Of a stretch of DNA of 17,052 bases, positions 8,585 to 16,651 are shown in pieces. The stretch lies in the NCBI GenBank assembly GCA_001839685.1, contig MLAK01001270.1, positions 1-17,052 of the forward strand, given 5' to 3'. The DNA is from Tritrichomonas foetus (taxonomy: Eukaryota; Parabasalia; Tritrichomonadida; Tritrichomonadidae). The number at the start of each line of letters is the position of its first letter. Position 1 is the stretch's first letter. The translations under genes and the position numbers were made by a program. The notes beneath the pieces were generated by a model. It made no database searches. It was given only the letters and a program-made list of their open reading frames with translations, and was not told the origin of the DNA.

Positions 8585-9089
8585 TCTTGAAGATTTTATT
8601 GCTATATTACTTGTTTCTCATAGAAATAGTTCGATATTTTAATACCATGTACTTTTTAATAAATTGTTTGTATTTTTTTCTATTTTATTTTATATCCAAG
8701 TTATTTTGGTCATTTGTTCATATTTTTAAAACATTCCACAAACTTCTTTTCAATCATAAATCAAAGCAACTAACCTTCAGATTATTATCAGTTATTATGA
8801 AAGTTGTTATTCAGTCATAAACCAACACTGCCATAATTATTTTTTGTCGTCTGGTTGAAATTTTACATTCATCATTGTATCAACGAAATGAAATCAGATG
8901 ATGAGCTCATATCAATCACACATTTACATTCTTTTCTAATGAATAAATCCATAAAGATTATTGATTTAAATTTCCTCAACTAAACCAAATATGAATCAAG
9001 GATTGAGATGAAAAATTCTCAAATCATAAATCAAAGTGAGATGAAATAAAAGAATAATAAAAAAGAATAAGTTAATGAAAATATCTTAT
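8585..9089. other. Convergent intergenic region
   Basis: 505 nt of very AT-rich DNA between the convergent WD40 and Ran genes, containing both 3' UTRs. A frame at 8587-8820 would need a TTG start and encodes a Phe/Leu/Ile-rich string as expected from AT-rich spacer, so it is not called. The 15-mer AATCATAAATCAAAG occurs twice (8752 and 9022), which is near chance at this composition. Confidence 0.55.
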
Positions 9090-9740
9090 TTAAGCTAAAA
9101 AGTCATTATCATCTTCTGGAAGTGGGATCTGATCGGCTGCAGCCAATTCAGCTTCGTATTGTTGAACAAGTGTTGGATCGAGTTGAACTTCTGGTGGCAT
9201 TAAAACTGGTGCTGTTGTGAATTGGAGGTTTGGATCATTTGTGAGGGCACGAGCGAGCGAAAGGAATGGCATTTCGAAGTGATAGTTTGATTTGGCTGAA
9301 ACTTCGAAGTACCTCATGTTGTTCTTCTTATGGAAAGTAACGCGTTTGGCTGGAACTTTACGATCGCGAACATCGATTTTATTTCCGACAAGAACGATTG
9401 GAATTTGTGGGCAGACGCGTGTCAAATCACGATACCAGGTTGCAACGTTCCTGTATGTTCCTGGAGATGTGACGTCGAACATGATGATGGCGCAATTTGC
9501 TTCGAGGTAATAACCTTCGCGGAGGCCTCCGAAACGTTCTTGTCCGGCTGTATCCCAGACGTTGTACAAAATGAGACCACGGGATGTCTGGAAAGTGAGC
9601 TGTGAAACTTGAACACCGAGTGTTGGGATATATTTCTTTTCGAATTCACCGGTTTGGTGGCGTTTGACGAATGTTGTCTTTCCAACACCTCCATCTCCGA
9701 CGAGAACGAGTTTTGCCATTAATGCTGGTTGTTGCTCCAT
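9090..9740 (-). CDS. Ran small GTPase
   Basis: 216 residues, the same length as human Ran. P-loop GDGGVGKT is at 15-22, the switch I threonine is T40 in KKYIPTLGV, and switch II is [17 protein letters not shown] (62-78) with catalytic Q67. NKID is at 120-123 and SAK at 148-150. The FGGLR/EGYY stretch and the [12 protein letters not shown] stretch are Ran-specific rather than Rab or Rho. There is no C-terminal cysteine, so no prenylation; instead the protein ends in an acidic tail (PEDDND) followed by FLA. Ran drives nucleocytoplasmic transport and spindle assembly through RanGTP gradients. The P-loop has Val where animal Ran has Thr. The gene looks richer in G+C than the spacers, which may reflect high expression. 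The stop overlaps TAAA. M8 is an alternative start, but the Inr spacing favours 9740. Confidence 0.97.
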   Translation of the reverse strand: MEQQPALMAKLVLVGDGGVGKTTFVKRHQTGEFEKKYIPTLGVQVSQLTFQTSRGLILYNVWDTAGQERFGGLREGYYLEANCAIIMFDVTSPGTYRNVATWYRDLTRVCPQIPIVLVGNKIDVRDRKVPAKRVTFHKKNNMRYFEVSAKSNYHFEMPFLSLARALTNDPNLQFTTAPVLMPPEVQLDPTLVQQYEAELAAADQIPLPEDDNDFLA

Positions 9741-9748
9741 TTTTGATA

Positions 9749-9753
9749 AATGA
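9749..9753 (-). promoter_or_regulatory. Initiator (Inr) of the Ran gene
   Basis: Minus-strand TCATT, followed by TATCAAAA and the ATG. The presumed +1 A (position 9751) is 11 nt before the start codon. The context resembles the one before the GH27 gene (TCATTTTCAAA). Confidence 0.6.
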
Positions 9754-9859
9754 AAAAATTAATGACCAAACCTTTACACACAAAATTGAATAGAAAACCG
9801 CCAATATCATTCACAAATTCTCACAAATTTTTTTTCAGATGTTTACTATTTTTTTCTGA

Positions 9860-9970
9860 GGCGGTTACCAAGATTTTCTAAGGGTGTTACGAGTGATTTC
9901 AATGGAAGACCGATACAATGGAGAGGTCATATATGGTGAATTCGTCCTAAATTTACATCCTTTCAAGTAA
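9860..9970 (+). other. Short coding-like stretch upstream of Ran
   Basis: A plus-strand frame is open from 9860 to a TAA at 9968-9970 (36 residues), with an in-frame ATG at 9902 giving a 22-residue peptide that starts MEDRYNGEV and ends LHPFK. It is visibly richer in G+C than the DNA on either side, and its sequence looks protein-like rather than spacer-like. No Inr of TCATT type lies just upstream. It may be a small ORF, a gene remnant, or part of a structured RNA; none can be chosen from sequence alone. Confidence 0.25.
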
Positions 9971-10206
9971 GTGGTTCGACCAAAAAATGCCTCAAAAAAA
10001 AAAGAGTTTTTTCAAAAAGGCCTTTGTCACGCTTTCATATTATATCTGACTCTTCTCAAATACTTACTCAAAAATATTTGTAAAAGTAGTGTTTTTCTAT
10101 AATTCTAAAAAAAATTAATCAGGTAATTTTGATTCCATGAAGTTTCTTTTAATTAGTATAAGAATAAAACAAAGATATGAGATTTTCTATGCGAACATAT
10201 ACTTGA

Positions 10207-11148
10207 TCAAATAGTGAAATCGCCTTCTAAAGAACAAAGTGGTGAAAAAAGACTCTCGCCTGGAATGCGGGTGGGAGAAACGAGTAATTCAAATGAGTCC
10301 GGTTTCATGAAAAGATTTTCTCCTGGCGATAATGGACTTATCATGTTAGTTTCACCAAACCTATCGGTTAGTAAGCCACTTGGTGAAAACAAAGGAGTAT
10401 CATTGATCGATGGTGACTCCGGAATAATTAATGTCAATTTTTGTGGGTCTGGTCGCCCGACAGATGGAAAATCGAAATTCTGATTTTGTGCTGAAGGTTG
10501 TGAATGCAAAAGAGCATCTGAACTCTCTTCTTGGTCAGATTGATTAGAATTATTTTCACTTCCTTTCACTTCTTCCTTCTTCAATGAACTTGAGGATATT
10601 TGTGGCGGTCGAGAATTTTCATATTTGTGATGGTTTCTTTTAGAATTGTCTTGCGCAAGAATTTGTTTGCCATTTTGATCGATTTTGATTCTTTTTGAGA
10701 GGGAAGAATGCCATCGATTCTTCACCGCGTTATCTGTTCTTCCTGGCAGCATTTTGGCGATCAGAGACCATTTCGGTCCATGAAGATTGTATTGCATAAA
10801 TATAATGCTATCCTCCTGATAGCTCCAAGCACTCTTTAAAACGTTTGGATTGAGATGATTAAACCATCTTTCTCGGCATTGCTTTGGTGATCGAGCTGGA
10901 ATCAATTTTGAGATGTTGGGCCAGCTGTGGGGTCCATTTTTTTCAACAAATTCTAGAATCAACTGATCCTCTTCTGCTGTAAATGGCCCCTTAACGAGAG
11001 AAGGATTTAAGCATTTTTCCCAGCGGGCTTGAATTTGCGATGGTGTGCGGCGTGGAAGTTTTGATGCGACTATATTCCATTGTTTGCCATGTGCGAGGAC
11101 AAACTTTCTGAGGATTGTGTCTTCTTCTTCGGTCCAAAATCGTCTCAT
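10207..11148 (-). CDS. Three-repeat (R1R2R3) Myb transcription factor
   Basis: 313 residues with three tandem Myb repeats starting at the N-terminus: R1 about 2-49 (W5, W24, W43), R2 about 54-101 (F56 in place of the first Trp, W76, W95) and R3 about 105-152 (W108, W127, W146). R3 has the classical LPGRTDNAVKNRW recognition helix of c-Myb. A basic stretch follows (SKRIKI). The tail, 155-313, is Ser/Asn/Pro-rich. Near its end are six Ser-Pro sites and two similar blocks (PGENLF and PGESLF). The protein is nuclear and DNA-binding by family. Three repeats plus an SP-rich tail recall the 3R-Myb group of cell-cycle regulators in plants and animals; in Trichomonas vaginalis, Myb proteins are known promoter-binding factors. 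The stop is TGA without a TAAA overlap. Targets are unknown. Confidence 0.95.
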   Translation of the reverse strand: MRRFWTEEEDTILRKFVLAHGKQWNIVASKLPRRTPSQIQARWEKCLNPSLVKGPFTAEEDQLILEFVEKNGPHSWPNISKLIPARSPKQCRERWFNHLNPNVLKSAWSYQEDSIIFMQYNLHGPKWSLIAKMLPGRTDNAVKNRWHSSLSKRIKIDQNGKQILAQDNSKRNHHKYENSRPPQISSSSLKKEEVKGSENNSNQSDQEESSDALLHSQPSAQNQNFDFPSVGRPDPQKLTLIIPESPSINDTPLFSPSGLLTDRFGETNMISPLSPGENLFMKPDSFELLVSPTRIPGESLFSPLCSLEGDFTI

Positions 11149-11174
11149 GAATCAAGATTTTAAGCAAAAAATTT

Positions 11175-11179
11175 AATGA
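11175..11179 (-). promoter_or_regulatory. Probable initiator of the Myb gene
   Basis: Minus-strand TCATT followed by AAATTTTTTG. The presumed +1 A (position 11177) is 29 nt before the ATG at 11148. The spacing is longer than for the Ran and GH27 genes, so confidence is moderate. Confidence 0.45.
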
Positions 11180-11216
11180 TTATATTTATATTCAAAAAGT
11201 AGAAAAATTGAATAGA

Positions 11217-11287
11217 TTAACGAACATTTTAAAAAACACTTTGTGAAGAATTGAATATCGAACGTTAAAGGAATTGCTGTACGTTAA
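11217..11287. promoter_or_regulatory. Cluster of three TTAACG sites upstream of the Myb gene
   Basis: TTAACG occurs at 11217-11222 on the plus strand and, as CGTTAA, at 11263-11268 and 11282-11287. All three lie 69-139 nt before the Myb ATG. The TAACG core resembles Myb recognition elements (YAACNG-type), so autoregulation is possible. It also lies in the 3' flank of the coiled-coil gene. Functional assignment is inference. Confidence 0.35.
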
Positions 11288-11394
11288 GCAAAAAAAATGC
11301 AATCAATTCGACGTACACGATTAAAATCAATTCAAATCGATCGAAATATTTTGAATGTATTAAGACATCAAAAAAATACTCAATTCTTTAGGTG

Positions 11395-11427
11395 TCACTT
11401 TTTGAGTGGCATTGACTCAAAAAGTGA
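11395..11427. repeat. Perfect 13-bp inverted repeat with 7-nt loop
   Basis: The left arm TCACTTTTTGAGT (11395-11407) is exactly complementary to the right arm ACTCAAAAAGTGA (11415-11427), with loop GGCATTG. In minus-strand RNA it would form a hairpin about 80 nt after the stop of the p115-like gene. It could act in 3'-end formation, as a binding site for a dimeric factor, or be a remnant of a small inverted-repeat element. No poly-T tract of bacterial type is expected or claimed. Confidence 0.85.
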
Positions 11428-11506
11428 TGTACGAAAAATAGTGAATTCCTCATGAAATATCACCTACTATTAGTCCATAATGTTTCACTTTATGATATAG
11501 TGAATA

Positions 11507-14500
11507 TTAAAAATATTGATATTCATCAGGTGATAAATTATTTTCTATAAAGTGCTCCAGTTTTTCACCTCTTGAGTAAACTAATGTTTGATTTCGAGAC
11601 CACAATTTCCCAATTAGTTTTAATGCAGCCTGATGCTTATTCTCAAGTGTATTATATTTTTCTTTTAATGAGACAAATTTTTGATTGGCGCTTGTTTGAG
11701 AATTTCTTTGATTTTTCAGTTTTTGATATTTCATTAATACCAAACTCATGTCTTGCTTTAATTTTTGTGTATTTTCAATATCTGATAGCTGTATTTGTCT
11801 TCTTTGTTCCAATTCTTTCTCAAGCAATTCACATCTCTGCTTCAAGATGTTATAATCCGAATATTTGGAATTCATATTGTCATAAATGTCATTATCATCA
11901 ACACTTATATAGTTTTTATTCATTACTTTTGAATTATGTTTTTCAGCTTCTAACTGAAAGGTAAGATCAGAAATTTTATCTTGCAAATCAGAAACTAATA
12001 AATTCAATTTATCAATTTCTCTGTTCTTTTGATATAACATATCTTTATCATAGTTCGTTTCGTAAGAATTCGAAGAAGTTTGTGTGAGATTAGGATCATA
12101 TAAACTTTGGATTTTCTCAAGATCAGCGATCTGCTTTCTTTGATAAAAGACCTCGTTTTTAAGTGTCATTATTTCATCATCTTTGATGAAAATTGTGTCG
12201 TTTAACTTTTCAATTTCTATCTCTTTCAGATGAATCTCATAATTTTGTTGAGGTGAGTCATCTTTGGCAAGTAATCTGCTTTCTAGTTCCTTGACTTGTG
12301 TTTTGTATCCAGCTATTTGGGCTTCAAAATTCTCAATTAGCTGATCTTTTTCAAATAATTTCAATTTCATTTTTTCACTAACTTTATCATTATTTTCACT
12401 TCTGTTTTCAATTTCATTATTTTTAACTGATTCATTTGTAGTTTGAGTTTGATTATTATTTTGTTCAATGACTTGCTCTTTCTTTGGTTCACTATTTGTT
12501 TTATTATTCTTGCCATTGGAATCTAATTCTTTTTGATTTACCATTTGAAGTTTTTTGATTTCTTCTGTGAGTTGAGAAATCTGTTTATCTTTTTCTGTGA
12601 GTAATTGGTTCTGTTGATTGAATTTATTTTCTTTTTGTTCTTCTTCAGCGAAAATTTCTTCAAGTTGTGTCTGAAGTCTCACAATTTCTTGGTCCTTTAA
12701 GGATTCAGTGATTTTTAATTGTTGGAAAATATTGATTTGATTTTGGAGTGTTGAAACCTGTAATTCTTTAGATTTCAGAATTTGTGTGACAGACGCAATT
12801 TGTTCCATTAATTGCTCGTTTTTCTTTTTTTGTTTCGCCAACTGCCTCACAACCTTAACCATTTGGACATCAGGACTATTCGGCTGACTATTAATTTGAC
12901 TACTCACTTGATTATTTGATTGACTATTTAAAATATTGTTTGATTCGTGATTTATGTGTATTTGTTGAAGTTCTTCGATTTTCTTGTATGCATTTTCGAG
13001 TTCTTGATTTTTGGTGTTAATTATCTCACTTTTCTCAACTAGAAGAGTTTTTAGATTTTCCAATTCATTATTGACATTGTGGTTTGAGTATGTTTCAGTG
13101 ATTTGACTTTCATTTTGGCTGTTTAATTCCATAATTTGTAAATCTTTTTCACTGATTTGCTTTCGAAGTGATTTATTGATTGTTGATATTTCATTTATTT
13201 GATTTTGTAAATCATTAAGTTTAATTTTAGTTTCATCAAGTTCTTGTTGACTTGACTTCAATTTTTCTGTGAGTTCTTCAGATTCTGTTGTAGTTGTTTT
13301 TTCGGTGAATTGAGTATTTTTGATTTCATTGATTTGGGTATTTAATTCCTGATTAGATGCAAATGCTTGATTCAATTGAATCTTAAGCTCATCAATTTGT
13401 GCAGTCAATTCTGTTTTTGTTTCGTTCAAAATTTCAATTGCTTTATTTGATTCCAAAAGCTGATCTTTAAGATTATTCATTTGAATTTGATTTTCATTCA
13501 CCAAGGAAATTTGCGTAGCTTTCAATGAAGCATTCACAATATCTTTTTCGGAGATTTGTTGCTTCAATGATTCAATTTGTAATTTGGCATCAACTAATTT
13601 TTGATTTAAATTCTCGTCAACATCAACTTGTCCGGATTCTATTTGGTCTTTAAGCTCTTCTTTTTGCTGGTTGCTTATATTATTTTCTATGTTTTCTAAT
13701 TTTTCACTTAATTGTTTATTTTCTTTGCGTAAAGCAATCAATTGAATTTTCGCATCTAATAATTTATCGCGATAAGATAAATATTCGGATTCTTTATTTG
13801 ACAATGATAGATTTTCATCTTTCAATTTTTCAATTTCGTCTTGGAATTCTTTGATTTTGGAATTTGAAAGACGAAGTTCATTTTTCAGTCTTTCTACTTC
13901 ATTGCTACTATTTATTTCTTTTTTTATTTGCTTAATAGATTCCAATTTTTTTGTTAGTTTTTCATTTTCAATTTGATTTGATTCCATTCTTCTTTTCATA
14001 CTCAAATCCTCTTCATCTGCCTGTAATTTTAACTTTAATTCTTGGTTTTCCTTTTTCAATATTTGAATTTGACGTGATAAAATTGAATCGGATTGAGTTT
14101 TGGTTTTCATTAACTGGTCATTTACTTGTTCTAAAACTTTAATTTTTTTATAAGCGTGATCTAAATACTTCTGCGTAATCAATAATTCATTGTTCATAAC
14201 ATTGTTCACATCACGATTCTTTGTTTTGTCATCATTAGCTAATTTATCATTGTTATTCAATTTGTCATTGCTTATGAAGTGATTATTATTTATTAATTGG
14301 TCGTTTTCTTGTTTTAATTGCTCAATCTCTTTAAGTAATTTGTCTTTGGTTTTGGTGTATTCTTCATTCAATTGATCCAATTGTTGTTGAAGTTTAGAAA
14401 ATTCATGAAGAGTCATATCTTTTATTATTTCATCTTGTGTTAAAGTATTCACTACTCCATTTATAATGCTTTCAAAAGATTTTTGAATGAATTTTGAAAA

Positions 14501-16042
14501 AAGTGACCAATCTTTCAAAGCTATCAATTGCTTACAATACGTAAAAACATTGTTTTTTAGGCTATTAGCAGATGTTGCTTTAGAATTAGCTAAATATTGA
14601 AGCAATTCAAGTAAGATAAAAGAGGATATTCCTTTTATTGGACATTCGGTATTAATTTGTGAAAGAGAAGTTACAAAATAGAGTGCTGTTTGATTATTGG
14701 CTCGATTCATTGATGATAGCTTTGAGAGTGTAAATTTTGCTATTATCTTAGATTCCCAAATAGCTGATGAAACAAACATCAATAAAAAAGTTAACAAATT
14801 CTGCATCTTAAAAGTAACACGAGAAAAAATAGAAATGGAACGAGTATAAAAACACTCAGAATCATGTATAATAAAAAAGTTCGAAAGATTGTCTTTCCCA
14901 GATAGTAAACAAATACAAGCAATTCTAAATATTAGGCTTAATTTTTGTTGATTCTGTTCGAAAAGTGAATGGAAATCGATATGATTTGAAATCTTGAGAA
15001 TAAAATTGGTAAGTTCTTGGTTCATTGATTCAGAATAGCATTCAAAAAAGTGAATACATGCATACATTTCTCTATCATTTTGATTATTAAATTTGCACGC
15101 ATTATCAAAAATAGTTTGAAGCTTTGAGCTCATTAAAGATGATAAGGACTCATTACCTCTGATCATATCGCCAAGCATTTTAATGAATAAATGGCGATCA
15201 TTCAAAATTTCCTGAGATATTGCAAAATCCATCACTAATGAGAATACTTCAGTATCTTGCAAATATGTACTATATGATTGTGAATTTTTTGATGAAAATA
15301 AAATCGACAAAATATCAATTGCATTTCGATCTCTTTTTTTCAAAAGTGTTAAAAGCATATTTATATGACCACTCTCAACAAATAACACTTGAAATGATGA
15401 ATTAATTTGAAATATATTTAAAAGAAAACTCGGAACAACAGGAAATTCCGATGTTAAACATTTGGTTAGCATTTCTAAGCAAGTTAAAGAAATAATCTTT
15501 TCTATTTCAATATTATTTTGACTAATTGTTGAGCAAAACGTGAAAAACATTTTCTGGATTTCAAGTTTATCATCGTCAATAATTTGAAGAATTACACGTT
15601 GAAAATGTTCATTTTGTAAGAAAATAATTTGCATTAAATCAAGCTGTAAATGAACCAAGTGGTTAATTATTTGTAAAGCTTGACTTTTTGTTGAGATGTC
15701 AGGAATTAAAAAACATTCCACGATATTGGAAATGGAATCTTCTTTCCCACAGATGTAAGAGGCATTTGAGAAAGAGTCGCCCGAATCATCGTCGATCAAA
15801 GATTTGATGATTGATAGAACTTTTTGAAGATTCTCTAAATCTTGGCTGAATGATGAAACATAGAAAATTAAAGCATCAATGGCATCTTTCCCTATCGTTT
15901 TTCTGTATTGGTGAGATACAGGCAAAATAAAATCGAGAGACTGAGTGGTATTCTTTCCTTGAATCAGGTCAGACAGGCATTTCTGGAGATCTCCTTCTTC
16001 ATTTTTCATTGTTTCCTCGTCTGGAAACGACGAGGAAGCCAT
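11507..16042 (-). CDS. p115/Uso1-like giant coiled-coil vesicle tether (putative)
   Basis: 1511 residues. Residues 1-540 are alpha-helical without charged heptads and look like an armadillo-type head. Several segments resemble the p115/Uso1 head: FLLNIFQINSSFQVLFVESG (206-225), then MIRGNES near 293, TECPIKGISSFI near 465-476, and FSKFIQKSFESIINGV (515-530) just before the coil. From about 545 to 1500 the protein is Gln/Glu/Lys/Asn-rich with heptad periodicity and a few Asn/Ser-rich breaks, so it should form a very long rod. The end (residues 1465-1511) includes LIGKLWSRNQTL and SPDEYQYF rather than the strongly acidic tail of animal p115. In other eukaryotes p115/Uso1 tethers ER-derived vesicles at the Golgi. 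The family call is by eye; it could instead be another golgin or a cytoskeletal coiled-coil protein. Confidence 0.6.
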   Translation of the reverse strand: MASSSFPDEETMKNEEGDLQKCLSDLIQGKNTTQSLDFILPVSHQYRKTIGKDAIDALIFYVSSFSQDLENLQKVLSIIKSLIDDDSGDSFSNASYICGKEDSISNIVECFLIPDISTKSQALQIINHLVHLQLDLMQIIFLQNEHFQRVILQIIDDDKLEIQKMFFTFCSTISQNNIEIEKIISLTCLEMLTKCLTSEFPVVPSFLLNIFQINSSFQVLFVESGHINMLLTLLKKRDRNAIDILSILFSSKNSQSYSTYLQDTEVFSLVMDFAISQEILNDRHLFIKMLGDMIRGNESLSSLMSSKLQTIFDNACKFNNQNDREMYACIHFFECYSESMNQELTNFILKISNHIDFHSLFEQNQQKLSLIFRIACICLLSGKDNLSNFFIIHDSECFYTRSISIFSRVTFKMQNLLTFLLMFVSSAIWESKIIAKFTLSKLSSMNRANNQTALYFVTSLSQINTECPIKGISSFILLELLQYLANSKATSANSLKNNVFTYCKQLIALKDWSLFSKFIQKSFESIINGVVNTLTQDEIIKDMTLHEFSKLQQQLDQLNEEYTKTKDKLLKEIEQLKQENDQLINNNHFISNDKLNNNDKLANDDKTKNRDVNNVMNNELLITQKYLDHAYKKIKVLEQVNDQLMKTKTQSDSILSRQIQILKKENQELKLKLQADEEDLSMKRRMESNQIENEKLTKKLESIKQIKKEINSSNEVERLKNELRLSNSKIKEFQDEIEKLKDENLSLSNKESEYLSYRDKLLDAKIQLIALRKENKQLSEKLENIENNISNQQKEELKDQIESGQVDVDENLNQKLVDAKLQIESLKQQISEKDIVNASLKATQISLVNENQIQMNNLKDQLLESNKAIEILNETKTELTAQIDELKIQLNQAFASNQELNTQINEIKNTQFTEKTTTTESEELTEKLKSSQQELDETKIKLNDLQNQINEISTINKSLRKQISEKDLQIMELNSQNESQITETYSNHNVNNELENLKTLLVEKSEIINTKNQELENAYKKIEELQQIHINHESNNILNSQSNNQVSSQINSQPNSPDVQMVKVVRQLAKQKKKNEQLMEQIASVTQILKSKELQVSTLQNQINIFQQLKITESLKDQEIVRLQTQLEEIFAEEEQKENKFNQQNQLLTEKDKQISQLTEEIKKLQMVNQKELDSNGKNNKTNSEPKKEQVIEQNNNQTQTTNESVKNNEIENRSENNDKVSEKMKLKLFEKDQLIENFEAQIAGYKTQVKELESRLLAKDDSPQQNYEIHLKEIEIEKLNDTIFIKDDEIMTLKNEVFYQRKQIADLEKIQSLYDPNLTQTSSNSYETNYDKDMLYQKNREIDKLNLLVSDLQDKISDLTFQLEAEKHNSKVMNKNYISVDDNDIYDNMNSKYSDYNILKQRCELLEKELEQRRQIQLSDIENTQKLKQDMSLVLMKYQKLKNQRNSQTSANQKFVSLKEKYNTLENKHQAALKLIGKLWSRNQTLVYSRGEKLEHFIENNLSPDEYQYF

Positions 16043-16061
16043 TTGGTTGAAGAAACAAAAT

Positions 16062-16066
16062 AATGA
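16062..16066 (-). promoter_or_regulatory. Probable initiator of the p115-like gene
   Basis: Minus-strand TCATT followed by ATTTTG. The presumed +1 A (position 16064) is 22 nt before the ATG at 16042. Confidence 0.5.
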
Positions 16067-16186
16067 TATAAAAAGTCGATAATTTCACATTGAATTTTTC
16101 AATGGATAAATAATCAAAGATTGAATGAGTGAAAGAAATTGATCTTGTGAGATGTATACAAACTAAATAGTCTTAACGTACGAAAT

Positions 16187-16227
16187 NNCTNAAATNATNC
16201 NTATCATCAGTATTACTTAATACCATN
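16187..16227. other. Cluster of seven ambiguous bases
   Basis: N occurs at 16187, 16188, 16191, 16196, 16199, 16201 and 16227 and nowhere else in the window. This points to collapsed allelic or multi-copy reads, or a low-quality join. The coordinates and linkage of the sequence to its right should be treated with care. Confidence 0.95.
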
Positions 16228-16259
16228 AGTCAAAAATCAAAACCCAAATAGCTAAAAGA

Positions 16260-16358
16260 ATGACGAAAATTTCCCTTATCGCAAACTTCGCAAATGGCCG
16301 AATTCAAAAATATTTCGAAAATGATTCTGAAGAAGCTATTGTTTCAGTTTTCGGGTGA
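16260..16358 (+). other. Short 32-codon ORF, possible gene remnant
   Basis: ATG at 16260 opens a 32-residue frame beginning MTKISLIANFANGR and ending at TGA 16356-16358. The composition (Asp, Glu, Ala, Gly present) is more protein-like than the AT-rich spacer around it. It has no TCATT Inr close upstream and no recognised domain. It could be the 5' end of a broken gene, with the trace at 16652-16867 as a later piece, but no intervening coding sequence is seen. Confidence 0.25.
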
Positions 16359-16557
16359 ACAGCTTTCAGTCAATTGTTAAATCTATTTTTTATAGTTATG
16401 AGCCATATTTATTCATAGTTTTGAAATTTTGCAACAATTAAACCGAAAAAAGAGCGATTTTGGAGAAAGCCTAAAAAAAAATTGTGAGAAGCTTTTTTTC
16501 CAAGAATCACAAAGATTATAATACTGCTTCCCATAATTCTATTTACACTTCTTCTAT

Positions 16558-16577
16558 CGATTTTTAATTAAAAATCG
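16558..16577. repeat. 20-bp perfect palindrome
   Basis: CGATTTTTAATTAAAAATCG equals its own reverse complement across all 20 bases, with no loop. It is flanked by a second small palindrome, TCGCGA (16575-16580). It could be a binding site for a dimeric protein or a chance product of A/T runs bounded by CG. Confidence 0.85.
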
Positions 16578-16651
16578 CGAAAATTTTGATAGTTTTAACT
16601 CAGTGATGTTGAATTAATTCAATTTCCATTTGACAAATATGAATGTATTGA

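Larger units (their letters stand above)
9741..10206. other. Intergenic region between Ran and Myb genes
   Basis: 466 nt upstream of Ran and downstream of the Myb gene. It contains the Ran Inr, a separated inverted pair AACCGCC (9796-9802) and GGCGGTT (9860-9866), and a short G+C-richer open stretch listed separately. The remainder is A/T-rich with homopolymer runs. Confidence 0.55.
11149..11506. other. Intergenic region between Myb and p115-like genes
   Basis: 358 nt carrying the Myb promoter and the 3' flank of the p115-like gene, both on the minus strand. It contains the Myb Inr, the TTAACG cluster and the perfect hairpin, each listed separately. No ORF is visible. Confidence 0.6.

Noticed and set aside
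8587..8820. 77-codon Phe/Leu/Ile-rich frame after the WD40 gene
   Set aside because: TTG start and hydrophobicity explained by T-rich spacer DNA; it lies in a 3' flank.
8752..9036. 15-bp direct repeat AATCATAAATCAAAG in two copies
   Set aside because: By rough calculation about one such match is expected by chance in a window of this size and composition.
9796..9866. AACCGCC / GGCGGTT inverted pair before Ran as a hairpin or E2F-like site
   Set aside because: Only 7-bp arms 57 bp apart and no match to a known factor consensus.
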